This document shows, piece by piece, positions 39,093 through 52,800 of a stretch of DNA of 64,000 nucleotides. Within the stretch, counting starts at the first letter, position 1. The number at the start of each line of letters is the position of its first letter. Under the pieces are notes generated by a model. The model was not told the DNA's origin. It saw only the letters and a program-made list of their open reading frames with translations, and did no database searches. The position numbers and the translations under genes are program-made. This stretch comes from Mugil cephalus (lineage: Eukaryota; Chordata; Actinopteri; Mugiliformes; Mugilidae): NCBI RefSeq assembly GCF_022458985.1, contig NC_061786.1, positions 7,158,001-7,222,000 of the forward strand. Direction: 5' to 3'.

Positions 39093-42000
39093 AGTGCATG
39101 GAGGTAAGATTCAACCTGAGGCTCTGGCGGCATTTTTTTTTTCTTTTTTCAAAACTGCACAAGAATACATAACACGACACGACAGCAAAAAATAATTAAT
39201 AATCAAACAGTCCTCTCTATGTACACCTGACAAAACAAACATCGGCAAAATTAAAATTTAAAGCGATTTTACATCCAAGAATAAAGAGAAACATTCAATG
39301 CTAACTGATGAGAGTGAGTGCAAAAAAAAACGTTGGTCTGTCGGGAATGTTGGAATGTCGACGTCTCAGCCTCACAGGACAGGGAAACTGATAGCGGAGG
39401 AAAGAGACAGGAGGAACTTATTCAATTACCGGACATGAGCCCATGTTAACGACATCAGAAAACAATTACAAACGCAGTCTTTTCTCATTCCAGCGCAGTT
39501 GCATAAATCAAATCATGACACAATCCATTGGAATTCATTTAAAAAGGAAAATGAGAGTGGTAAAAAAAAAAAAAAGAAAGAAAGAAATTTCATTTCAGCT
39601 CACGTTAGAAAGATGTCATTGATTGTCCGCTGGGGATTCAAAAAAATTTAAAATCCGCTGGCTGCGTGTACTAAAGGAGACCAGGGAGTCTGAGTAGCAG
39701 TAGTGCAGTGAGTACTGAATCTTTCAGGGGAGGCGCTCCCTACATATCAGTCTTTTCTTCTCTCAACTGTAGGAAGATGAGGCCGCAAAGCCTTAAACTG
39801 GTGCCAACGGGAGGACGGCAACTTCAGCTTCCAACCGAAGCTGCACCTTTGACACAGAAAGGTTGCGGCAGATGCAAAAAAAAGAGGTAAAAAAAGGCAG
39901 ACATATTTATAAATGGATACCAATCACTTGTGCAGTTTTAGCATGGCGCCATTTATAGCTGTGTCATTCAGTGCTTTGTTACATTTAAGTGTTGAGATGA
40001 ATGAAATCTAGAAACAGGGTAAAGCGGTCTCCCATTCCCTGTTAGAACTTTACCAGTTTCTCTAGTGCACCGAGCGTGCACCAGATCTTTAGAATAAAAA
40101 TGACACCTGTATCACAGACTGCTTCCAGACCTTCCTATGTTGCTGATTCTTAAGCTGAAACCAACAGGATGGACGTAAGTAGCTCAGTCTTACGCCCATC
40201 TCGATTAACGCACACCACAACAATCTGAAATGTGTAGACAAAAATCAACGATTGCCACTTAAATTAAAAATTGCAATATGCTCAAGTTACATGTTTATAT
40301 GACACAAACTAAAAAGAGATGGTGGGGGGGGGCTGAAAAACAAACAAACACTTGCAGTCACGGCTGGATGTGTGAGGTTCTTCGAGAGAAGATTAAAGGC
40401 TGCACTCTGGGAAAAGAGGGGACGGGCTGAAGAGCTCAGTTGGAGGATTTGCTTATAGCGCTGGCTGAACGGCGGAGTTTTCCCGAAACTCGGTTCCTCG
40501 TGGCGCGAGGCATCGTCGGAGACACCTGGTCCACGGAGTCTGTCGGGGTTGCTGTGTTTCCGGCTTCGGTGCTCGTGCTGCCAGTGAAGGACCCTGGGAG
40601 GAGAAAAAAAAAAAAAAAAAGATGGAGGGGGAGTTTGTAAACGGAAGAAGACGCACCGATGGTAAGAGGTGGAGATGGCTAGCTGCGGTGCGGGTTCACT
40701 GGGCTTTCTTTGATTGCTGTAAGTCCCCGGCATGCTTTGTCATGCATGTGGCTGCTCCCGAAAACCCAGATTACCCAGCTCATTAGATTTTCACCAACAT
40801 TCAACGAAAGTTACAAAACAAGCTGTGAAAAACAAGTGTTAGGATTTGCGTTGCTTCTACTCCTGGATTCATTAGGATTAAGACAGCCGCAGCATTTCAG
40901 AGACCACATGCCTTTTTCACATGCTGCAGAGAAGCAAACCTTGTAAATAGAGAAGCAGCCTTTATTCCCTCCAGTCTATCCAGATGCTTATATGATATGA
41001 AAAAATGAGAGGCAACCTAAAAAAAAAAATATTCAGTTCACAGTGTGGGCCACGGTGAATGAAAATAAAATTACTCACTACACTCTTGTTGTGAACACAT
41101 GGAGCCTTCCCATTGTCAAGCATTGTCCTATTTTTTACGGGATGGCAAACAGTAATAAGCTGGGGGGTGGGCATCAAATGCTGGTGAGGACAATCAAGTA
41201 TTGTGAATGTCTGCTTCCTCTCACTGTGCCCCTGACCAAACCCACACTACAGGACCACCCCTCCCCTCCCCTCCGCCCTCCCTCCCACCGCCCCCCACCA
41301 CCCCCACCCGGCCCCCATGCCTCGAGTTTAAACAACTTTTCTGCTTTGTTGAGATGGCATCTGGTTGCCTATTTTCTTTCCTATCCTTTTATTTCCTGCC
41401 ATTTTTTCGGCAGCATCTCAAGTTGCAGCGGCTAAAAGGAATGGCAGATGGCTGGAGTAACAGACACTCGGCAGCAGAGTGGACACCGGCAGCATCCAGG
41501 GCCGCGGCTCGCTGGGAGAGGCGGCTGGGCCATGGATGAAACGCCGTGTGTGTGTGTTGTGCATTCTCAAATCTGCATATATATATATTTTTGTTTTTTT
41601 CTGTGTGTGTTTTTTTTTTTTTTTTAAAAAAAGGGGGTGGATTTGGCTAAAAGGGACAGGGACGGAGCAAATTCTGCATTCCCGTATCCCTCTACTCATT
41701 CCTACAGTAAACACTTAGAAACTAAGCGCGAAATGCATCTGCTGTGAAAACCTAGAGCGGACCGGAGGAAGGCAACCACCTATTAAAGGGGAACATACAT
41801 AGTCAAATAGTGCGGTGAAGTTCACCACCCACTCAACAGACTTCCCCTTTCCTTTAGCAGCCATTAAAACACGCTGCACTAAACAGTCATATCGCTCCCT
41901 CTGTGGCGCTTAATGACTGTGGTTGCATCAGTTTCTCGATGATGTTCTACGCTCAATGGCCTTATGTAAGAATTAATTTTCCTAGCAAGTTACTAAGTGA

Positions 42001-42137
42001 AAAAAATATCACAGATCCAGAAGAGGCTAATGTGTCATCATTATCGTCATTACAACCGAGCACTACCGCTCCGTACTCCAGCGATACTGCCTCACCGTGA
42101 GGTTTGCTTCGGATGGAAAGAAGAAGAAGAAGGGAGC

Positions 42138-42214
<77 letters not shown>
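42138..42214. repeat. (GA)n microsatellite
   Basis: Nearly uninterrupted GA dinucleotides over 77 bp; the apparent Arg-Glu reading frames here are an artefact of the repeat. Confidence 0.95.
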
Positions 42215-42798
42215 AGGAAAACAAAGAGAGTCTTTAAATGGCCCTGCTATCCCATTGGTCCCCACTGCAGCAGTTCAAACAAGGCTTTAGATGACAAAGA
42301 CGTCTTCCAGTGCGGCAGGTGTTAGTCTCAGAGTCTGCCCCAGGCAAACAGGCACACTCCAACAGGAGGAAATGAGGAGGGGTGGAGGGATATTGAGGAA
42401 GGGGGGGGGGGAAGAAAAGAGAAAAGTGTTTGCTGGGGGAAGAGATAAAGGCGCGCCACATGCAGAAGCGAGGGCCAGAAGTGTAGCCGTATTGTTCATG
42501 CTGCTACTTAGTCAGGTGCTAATTGTCCCCACCGTGCATCATTCTCAATTACCAGCCTGGCCTAAACAGTAGGACATCCCCCAAATAAACAGCCTGGTTT
42601 CTCTGTCACTTTCCCTTTGTCAAGGCTCTCAGTAAATAAAGCTGGGTTAGTATTAAATGAAAGAAGGAGGGGTTGGGAGAAACCAGTCAGGATGTGTGAA
42701 CGAGCGAAGGGTAGGCAGGCTGCCGGTCCAACACAAGCTTCCGGTCTGACTCGGGGCTTACCTTCGCCACACACAGTATTTGGACCTTTAAGATATTT

Positions 42799-45700
42799 TT
42801 AATCTAAAAGGGAGAAACAGAGTAGAGCATCACGTGAGAAAAGCAGTGGACACACACACCGTACCACACCAGCACACAACACAACGCTGCTGAAGGAGCA
42901 GTGGTCCGAGCGGCCGGACACAGGGACATTCAGACAGCGTGTGTGGCGTCGTGGTTAGTCGTCACTGAAAGGTTCAAAAGTCAGAGGGGTTAACGGATTA
43001 GGGCCATGAGTTAATCAACAAGTGCCACTTGTCTGAAGATACCTCGAAGGGCGCGATGACCGATGGTACCTGATAAATTGGTTATCCACAGATTTCAAAA
43101 ATGAGACCATTTCGAAATCCAAAGCACACGAAAGGTGGGGAGAAAAAAAAAAAACGGGCAGAGAAACATTTACCAGAAATGTTACGAGCAGAGAGGGTTA
43201 GGGTGACAGAGTCAAAGATGCTGGGGCGCCTCAGGCGGGCATGGGTGCTTTTATGTAGTTTTGGCCAGAATGAAGAATTGTTTTTCACGTGTGCGGTTAA
43301 TCGTTTTAAAAAGTACAGTGAACGATCACAACATAACAAAAACACTTTGTGCTGCGAGGTGTAACACGGCGATGGCAAAGCGGTGAGGATGAGCCCACGT
43401 GACAGATGGAGCAGCTCATGCAGGAAGCCATGTCGCTGGACTGAGGTCGCAGGATGAGAGTGAGGCTGCATTCACGATCGTGGAGGACGATATTATAGAG
43501 GGTACTGGCAAGGCAAGAACAATACGGATGACTTATAGGAGTGAACTCAGGTTAAATGTCTCCTAGCAAACTGGTGATGGGGCAGGGGGCGCTTTATTTA
43601 GCGGGTAGCATGCATTTACAAAAAGGGCTAAATTAAGCGCAACCCCTTGGTTTTTTTTTTTTGCTGATGGCGGAGCTCACAGTGACCTAAATGAATGGAT
43701 TGATGTTAGCGGGTTACGGCTGGGCGTCATGCCTAGTGTGGAGGAAGCAGGCAGAGTCTTACAGTCCAGTTTGGCCCAGGGGTACTCCATGTCCCAAACC
43801 ATCCCCGGCCAACGCCTGCACGCTGTCACGGAGCATGGATGACATGTTAGTGGTAGCAATGGGAGCCAGAGCAGGATGGATGGACAAACACACGTATCAA
43901 CGCGCACACACTCACTCACACACTCTTGTTTAAAAAAAAAAAAAAACATAAAAACAAAAGGAATGGGAGAGCAGGTAGCACATTTGACAAGGGCGAGAAT
44001 GAGGAGCAGTGTCGGACAGCCATCACAGCCACATCGCTATGGCAGCTGTACGCCCCGATGAGACACAGGAGGATGAGGCATGGCAGACAACAGCAATACA
44101 AGATATTACGATGCATTATATACTGTGTACGAGCCCTGAAGATTTACACATAACATGTTTATAGTTTAACAAAGATAAGTAGCATTGAAAAACAAAAAAA
44201 GGAAAGAGTGGACAAAAACTTCAACTAGTTGCTAGAGCAGAAACAGATATTCAAATTGCAACAAATTGTCTAATAATAGTGTCTAATAGTAAATTATCAC
44301 TTCTCATGTGAACTCATTTGCTGGTTTACTTTCACATTCAACTTTTTCAGCTTCTTCTTTTTTCTTCTTTTTTTACTATTTAGCCCAAATCTGCTGGAAA
44401 TAGTTTGCCGTTTGCTGAGAAGTTCCTGTTACGAACTCTACACTGAAAAGTAAAATGTCAAGACACGCGAGAAAGAGAAACATGCTAGCGGCTCCCTGCA
44501 TTCAGACTAAAAAAATCCATCCACGCACAATGGAAACATTTCAGTGGGCTTGAACAACGCTCCTCCGCGTTTTTATAAAGCTGAACTGTCCCCCTTATGT
44601 AGAAGGCAATTTGTAAAATTACTCAGCTGTTAGGGTGGTTAAACCACAGGGGAGGGACTGCGTTAAAGCATCCTACATGGGGCAAGTGCATTGTGGGTAA
44701 TGTACAGATGAACAGACATACGCATGTCCTCACATCTTTCTATTTGTCTATTTATGTGCATAGATTCTGTAGAAATAAAAACTGCTGAGTTGCCGCGGGA
44801 GTGAGGCCTTGCAGACTTCATTATGTTATAGCCACTTGCATTAGCGGCTTCATGTGGGTCATGCTGTGAAACATTAGCCTCAGCTCTGGCTAACCTCTGT
44901 GAGCTTCTTCTCACAGGCCGCTAAGGACTCCATGTTTGGAAAAGTCCACATCCTCAGCCGAAAGGCACGAAGGACCGAGCTCTGAGCACAAAATTTTTGT
45001 TTTCTTTTTTACTCCCACCAACTTGCCCTCCTCCATGCGCCGCTGTGTATTCCCACTAAGTTGTTTTTGTGCTGAGGATGACTGGAGAGATGGGCCAACA
45101 GCATAATGTCCATAACTGACCATCTCTCGCCTGCCTGAATATCACACCTGCTGTCTGAGTATCCGAAGTCCGACACACACACAGACAGGAACACGTTCCA
45201 AAAAAAAAAAAAACAAAAACCTGAGGACAGTTAATTTTCACATGCCCACAGAACGAGATAAGAACATTGCATAGGCCCTAAACTGCCTTTAAAACACGTA
45301 AGCCCTGACACATTTGAAAATGACGAGACATCTATGGTGTGGGACTGTGGAGTGCTTTCCGTGTCAAAACAGAACGTGTGTCGGGATCCAATAGAGTGGA
45401 AAAGTGCAATCTTGTATTGATTTCGGTGCTGCTGCCGATCGATCGGAGCTGGTACAAGTAGGAAGAACAAGATAAGACACGTTTTCCATTCTATTCATCA
45501 CGGACTGATAAGAGTGCTGTGCTGACATCCGCGAGCTGCTGTTTGTCGGCCGGATCTCTTAAGTGTTGGTGAATGAGCTCATGAAGGCACACACACATAA
45601 ACACGTAAACACACACACACACACACGCACTCTCCAACTGCTGTTTAAAAGGTTGCTTATATTCATAGGAAAGTAATTGCATGTTGGAAAAAACAAAACA

Positions 45701-46783
45701 AACAAGAGATGAACAAAGTAGTGTGAGTGGGGCTTGAGGAAGTGGAGAAAGCGGTGTTTGAAGTCAGTCGGACGGCGTGAAGAGGCCGGGCCCGCCGTTT
45801 GATATTCATCAGTGAGCGTAGGCGTGCAAGGAGAGCGGAGAGAATGGGGGGTGGAGGAAGAGGAGAAGAAGGGGCAAGCAGGTGTGTCGTGAAGGAGGAG
45901 GAGGGAGTGATGTGGAAAAAGAGGTAAGACAAGAAGGGAGAAGAAGGCAACGAATGTAATGATGCAGTAATGAGATGAGGAGAGGGTGGAAACAATATGG
46001 AAGAGGCCTGGGGAGCAGTTGTTTTTCTTTTCTCACCTGTCCCGCTCATTGGATAGCCAGGGGAGGGGGAGAAGACCTGCGAGGCAAAATCTTCAAAGGT
46101 CATGACCTCCCTGTGGTTCTGAACAATGGCCTCCAAGTAGAGCGCCCGCTCCTCGTAGCTGGTTGGGTCTCGTTAAAGGAGAAATTACAACGACATGTAC
46201 AAGAAAGAAACAAGGCAAGGCCGCATGTAAAACATTAACCTGTAAATTAACTGATTTATAATCAAATAATTCCATTTCAGAAGGACATGACACATTCATT
46301 TATGCACCGCACAGTTTAACAGTTGATTAATAACAGCAACGATGTGTTTCGGGGGTGACGAACAGCGCGCACACACACGAGAGCGAGAGTGAGCTGTGAG
46401 AGACAGAGGCAGCTCCACCATCAGCAACCCGGCCAGAAGCAAAGATGGAACAATCAGCCATGCCACACAGCCCCAAATGTGAATGCGGTCTCCAAAATAA
46501 TCATAAAAAAAAAAAAAAAAGAGAGAAAGAAAGAATACATCTCTACTGGCGTAATGCTCAAAACCTCTCCTCTCCCGCCTCTCATCCCTCTCTTCTCTCT
46601 AATAGAACCCCTGCTGCAGGCAGCATGTCTAGGACCACCCTCCCCGATGTGCTGCCTGCCACTTCTCCGTGCCATCAGGGGGAAAATTGGAGCCATTTGA
46701 AATTCAGAGTGACAAGCAGTGACTGGGGCCTGGGCAGCCAGCATGCAGGATGGATGGCTGGATTTGAAATGAGAAAGCTCCAA

Positions 46784-46814
<31 letters not shown>

Positions 46815-49800
46815 AGCCTGCAAAATGGCTGCTGGGCGAGGGTGGAAAACATTCTGATGGCCATTATCGACTCATTATCATAGATATATCGTGCTAAGCC
46901 TGTTGTGGAATGGAGGCAAGTGCTGGATAAAATATGGTGTAAGGAACTATTGGACTAAAAGGGCCTGTCTGACGGCGTAATGACAGTTAAATTTTCTGAG
47001 ATTTAGCGGAGTGTGTGTGCGCATGTTTGAGAATGAGCCTGATTATTCTCAGCTGTCTGTTTCCTTTGCGGACGAAACCTGACAAATTGCTTGACAAACA
47101 GATGCACTCTCTCTCTCAAACACACACACGCGGCTCTAGTTACTGAACGCTGACGCCCGCCTCCCCCTCATCTCATTGCGTTTGCCAGGGTGGAGTGGCC
47201 TCAGCGCTGGGCCGTCGCCGAAGCCAAGGCTGTACCAGGCTGAGCTGAGATAGGCTGGACTGGGCCGAGGGGCTCTGGTCTGGGTTAGATAGATAGGACG
47301 AGACAGTGACTGGGCAAGCGGCCTGCGGTGGGCACATGCCGCCACAGCAGGGGCCAAGGCAGCCATGACCAATGGCTTTGAGGGGAACCGTAGCAAAGCA
47401 GGGATGACGGGCACCTGAGCCGGGACACACCAGAGGGGAGTGCGGCCAAACTGCTCGGTGAAAAATGGACCAGTGGAGAATAAGACAAAGGATAAGGCAA
47501 AAGAAGACGTAACTCTATTTTAGGGTCCATAAATATTCTAGTAATATTATCACAGGGTACAGATAAATGCTAGCAAGGACAAACTGTGATACATCAACTT
47601 ACTAAACGCAAAAAATTTAAAAGTAAAGTCAAAGTTTACTCTGCTTAGTGATTTGTTTTAGCATTTGAGAGTCTTGGATTTAAAAATGTATCGGGACACC
47701 ACAAAGAAAGGCACTAAAACAAAAAGCCAAATTTCCCACCTTAAGTGGGAAAAGAGAAAAAATAGATTCAACTGCCTGACAACTAATACACTGCATCTAA
47801 TGGACCGTCTTTCACATGGCCGACGTCTCTACTTAAGCGATGCAGCATGACTCAAAGCACGTAAAAGCCCTTCCCATGAGCTCTATATCCGTCCTCCAGC
47901 CATTGCCAGACATGCAACGTCACTGTTTTCTGTCACTTGCTGGAAACAGTTGGACAAAGAGCGGGCATCCCAGGCTCTGCTGCCATGGCAACTTGGGTCA
48001 CAGCACTGCGTGGTGGGTCACAATCAGGGTTTTGTGGACGACAGATAGAGAGAAAGGGTGTTTGTTAAAAAAAGAACAAACTGTGACCGGAGAGGTGATA
48101 AGTGGAGGACGGAATATGGGAGACCCTGATGAAAAGAAATCAAGAGAACTTAGAAGGAAGCCGATAAATGAAAAACAAGGAAGGATGGGGAGAGAGAACT
48201 GCGGCACAGCGTGGGTCAACAGAGCCATATGGCTGTCCATTATCAGAGATGCAGATGACTGCAGGCCTGTTATTGAGATTCCTAAAGCAAATATTGACTC
48301 CAGCTGGAGCAGACGCTCTCTCTGACTCTGACACACGCCTCTCCTCCACTACTTCCTTCCGCTGCCCTCTATCCAAGTTATACAAATGGATTACAGCGGG
48401 TGAGAAAAGAAAAAAAAAAAAACTTCAAAGAATAAAATGAAGGCAGACAGTGTAAAATTATCAAGAGACGAGAGGAAACACAAAAAGCAGCGGCGGAGAA
48501 AGACAGGTGGTGAGGGAGGGGGGGACGAATAAAAGGTATTTTAGAGATGAGTGAAAGCGAGAGCCGTAATCAGCTCACTTAAGTAAATGTATGATGCTAT
48601 CTGTGGGTAAAAAAAAAAAAAAAAAAAAAAATTGCTGCGCAGAAATCAGACCTGATGCACAGCGAGGCGTAATCTTGCCTTCTCTCTCTTTTGCACTCTC
48701 TCATTTTTATGTTTGTCTCTAATTACTAAGCCATGGGCACAGCTTGTTCTCCTGCATATGCACAGATGCTGCTACTTCCATGCAGTTACTTAACCAGGGG
48801 ACACGTCCAGAACAGTGACGCAAAGACTGTGTCCATGTCATGGACACCAAACCTACTTCTGGAGAAAACATAAGCTGCGTATAGAGCAGGACAAGGATTC
48901 AATCTCTTTGCAGCTGGGAAGGTGCATTACAATATATAAAATACTGCACTTCATATATATATTTTTTACCTTAACATATTCTGTACCATAAAAAATCTCA
49001 TAAAGGCAGGGATGAAATACGGATGAAAGGAAAATGCAGACAGGTCCACACTTCAACATTTGCACAAAATGGACTGCGACTCAAGTCACCCATGACATAA
49101 CTGTCATTTACAGCTGAACTGGGCAGACAAGCAAGACAAGCAAGTGTGTACGAGGGGATGGTGTTGCGCCACTTTGGGAATTTCCAAAGAACCCCACGTC
49201 ACAAGCGGCTGCGTTCCCATTAAGGAGACGAGAGGGAAACCAGTGTAATATCTACGGAGCGTGGCAACCACTGGGACGGTAACGACAAAAAAAATAAATA
49301 TCTCCCAGCTCTGGGTTAACGCGAAACAACTTTAGTTAGAGACTCATATCTGAAGACATGGAGGTTATGGAAGTGGAGTGGGAGTGGTAGCTATAAAGAG
49401 AAAGGTCCAAATCTAATCCATTATCTACAACATTTACACATTTGGGATAATGTGAGTGGATACTGTCCTTTTCACCCTGTCCCCTGAATGCCCTCTCCTT
49501 CTTTCGTCATTACTGCTGACAAAGACAGTGACTTATGGCTGGCATGCAGCGTCTGAGTGCAGGTGTCTAACCCACTATAACCACCACTCGTACCTGTGGA
49601 GAGTTGCGTGTGTGTTTACGGGTCAACACGCGTGTGCATGCATATGTATGTGTGGGTGTGTGCACATATGTATACATATGCATGTGTGCTGTCCAGATGG
49701 TAGGGGGGTGACTCTGGGGGAATGGTGGGGGTCAAGCATCTTTGTGGATCAAAGCCAAGGTCAGGGCAGCTGCAGTGGCCCACGTTCAAGGTGAATGGAG

Positions 49801-52800
49801 GCCTCAGATGGCCGTTCATTAGCAGGCTGCTCCATCCCTGCTGGACCCCATCGGCCAACCGCCACCAACCCTCATCATCATCTCTTTCCCCTTTCTCTCT
49901 CCATCCACAGGGACCTGTCCTGAAAACGCCCGTCCACCGGGATCCATTTTGCGCTTTGTGCAACCGCACACACACACACACGAACACATGCTCACACATC
50001 GGCGTCGTGCATAAGCAGGCACGGCACACACATAAACACCCTCCGCCCGCACACGCCGTTCCCCCCGCGAAGAGCCTAAGCTGACCTCTGAACTGGAGTC
50101 TCTCTGGAGAGTAGCATCCTGACCATCCCGCCTGTTCCTCAAACAAAAGTCCTCACGCCACCACTGGCCTCTGACACACACTCAACGTCTTTCAAGCACA
50201 GGGAGCCTTTAAACACACAAAGTCAGCAGGGATGGCAGGATGATTATGCATGAGGACTTCAGAAAGTATTTCTCTGCTAAAGGGTGCTGTGAATTTGAAC
50301 ATTTTGCATGCACCAAGAAATATATGTGTGTATCATGAGCGCTAGTTCCAATATGATGAGTGAATGCCAAAGGAACAACTGTGATATCAAGTGAAGAAAA
50401 GAATAACTAGGACTGCCATCCCAACAGTTGCCTTAGTTGCAGCATCAATGTATGGGGGACAGCAGGAGTAGCAGGGACTAGATGTAACAAGAGCGGTTTA
50501 AGACCTGGTGCCTTTGAGTAGCCATCACGAAATAAAAACCTTAAAGTGGTGCAAAGAGGTAACACTAACTGCATAAATAAACAACATACACGAGACAGAC
50601 AGCAATAGACACGCACGCAGTTAATCTGTTGATAAGACAGGGCAGGGGCTGAAGGTGCAGATTAGGCAGAGGAGCATTAGAAAGGGTTTTAAGATACCAC
50701 ATGCTGACATTTCACTTCTTAAGCTCCATTGCTATCCACTTCTAAGTGACAGAAGTCGGATGATGCGCACAGGGTGGGTGACTGCCTCCTCCCCCTTTTT
50801 TTCCCGAGATGGCTTTATCACGCTGAGTTTTAAATGGAGTGTCGCCCTAAGCTGAAATCTCTTTGCTTAATTGGGAAGTTTTAATAGTTTGACACAAACA
50901 CAAAGAGGAGGAAGAAAAAATGGGGTCACAAACGTATATTTTGAATCTAAGGCAGGCTTCAACACGGCGCGCAGCTCAGCCGAATACTTCCCTTTTGGAG
51001 TGCGGTCCACTTCAGGCTACTACCCTGACAGCCCCCGTGTATGATGGAATGCTAGTCATCACAGACACACACTTTCAGGAAGTTGAAAGAAAAACAAATC
51101 ACCAAATTGAATGGCCATCAAAAGTCTTTGACCACTCCCTATGGTCTTTGGGTCTCAATGGCAGCAGCCAAGGTTAATCCTGTTTGTAGAAGCACTGGTG
51201 GTAAAAGGGGCTCTTGTAGTGAAGAGGGACAGTTTAGAGATGAGGTAGAGGGTGCCTCTAGGTGCTTGACCCCCCCTCGTCTCTTAGCCCCCACATCTGC
51301 CCATTAACCTGGGCCAATCAGCTTGACCTTGGTGAGGAGAGGATCTCAGGAGCAGCTCGCAGTGCCATTGACTCCCAGCAGTCACTTAATTGGCCTGTTA
51401 AGAGGGAAGCATCGGGTGGGTGGTGGGTGGGTAGCACGGTTGCACTGCGGTGCCAGTGCGATCAGGATAAAAAGCAGATGTTGCATTTCGTTTAAAGGCC
51501 TAGGACTCCTCCTTCTCATATCACATGGACACTCATTTCAGTAATACTAGATATCACATAGATGTACTCCTAACCTTTAAATCCAACAGGAGGTGAACTG
51601 TCCTCCTTAGTGGAGGAAAAAAAAAATTAAAAAGATTGGTGGTGCAAAAGCAGGCAATAAGACACACCTTCAAATCCTGACATATAGCCTGTCATTGCCT
51701 GTCATCAGGCCGGCCACAGTGCCATCTCCAGGAGGCATTTGTATGGAGAAATAGATTAGGCTGCATATGGATGAGTTGTTACTCAATATAGAAAAGGAGA
51801 TAAGAGGCGGAAAAAAATGTCAGAAGGCAGCGGGAAAAGGAAAAAGATTAGAATACGCGGGGGGAAAAGATGTGGCCGAGACGCAAAAACAAGGGATGCA
51901 GCTATGGGGAAGGTGAAGATGGAAAGGGAGGAGGGGGAAAGATGTAAAAGAGGAAGGCAGGATGGAAAAGAGGAAGGAAAGAAAGAGAGATAAAGCAGAG
52001 CAGGTGTTGATTGGAGAGAGGCTGGGCGGTGAGTGCCAGTGGTACCTGTTGTCACAGCGAGGGCTGAGGTGTGAAGCTCGTCTCAGCACAGGCCCTCAGA
52101 GGTGTGAGGTGATTATGGGAAAACGGGGAAGAAGGCAGGGACATTTAGACACAGGGAGAAAGAAAGATAGGGACAGAGATAGTGGATGTGGCAATAAAGC
52201 TGGCTGCAGGAATAATGGCAGAGTGGGAAAGAACAACAGATTGAGATGGATAAAGTGAGAGGTGTATGACAGAAACCTGCCAGTAGGGTGTATGTGTGTG
52301 TCCCGCTCCCATTTTGTATAGCAGCTACTCAAACCTTGGTGTCTCATTAAACAGCTTTTTTTGCTGTAGACAGCTGTAGCAGCAGAACAGAAAACGTCTG
52401 AATGTGTCACAGATGCATTATGATGAATGGAGGTGTTTGTGTGTCCATTTTCAGGGAGAGCAAAGAAGTCGACAACATCGGATGCTCTAGAGAAATAGCT
52501 GGTTTCAGAGAGTTTTAACAAGTAGCCTAATTAGTGGGTCCAGGAAACTGGAGCTCAGGAGCCCCAAAGGAGTCGGGTCAAACAGTAAGCCCAGGTTAAT
52601 GACACCTCCTGAGGGGTAACTTTCCCACAGCAAGAGCTCTCTAAGCTCCAACCTCCACACCTTTCTACCGTCCATCTGGCATTCAGACAGCGGCATGGGG
52701 AGTTATGGCGGTGACATCACTGCTAACCTGTGACATCATCACTGCCCATCAGTGATTTCACACGGTTTTGCCACAGCTGCAGACAAAATCTGATGTCTGC

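Larger units (their letters stand above)
37900..42798 (-). other. Possible long 3' UTR of ralgapa2
   Basis: On the minus strand this follows the TAA at 42799-42801. Candidate poly(A) hexamers are AATAAA at 41388-41393 and 40961-40966, and an AATATA/ATTAAT cluster near 37930-37950 whose surroundings read like a transcript end. Long open frames here (for example 38202-38741) are low-complexity. It contains GA and CA repeats and long G and T runs. The extent is a guess. Confidence 0.3.

Noticed and set aside
39740-39760. AG-AC-TGA string considered as the ralgapa2 stop exon
   Set aside because: Preceded by a purine tract rather than pyrimidines; the site at 42803 has a proper acceptor.
42104-42325. 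Arg-Glu-rich peptide resembling an SR-type region
   Set aside because: Pure translation of the (GA)n microsatellite.
45663-46136. 157-residue frame reading past the ralgapa2 exon
   Set aside because: The part after SGT runs through a GTGAGA donor into purine-rich intron, giving a low-complexity Ser/Pro/Leu peptide.
49616-50146. 176-residue minus-strand open frame
   Set aside because: Built largely from translated TG/CA repeats (Cys/Val and His/Thr alternation); no similarity to any known protein and not in ralgapa2 phase.
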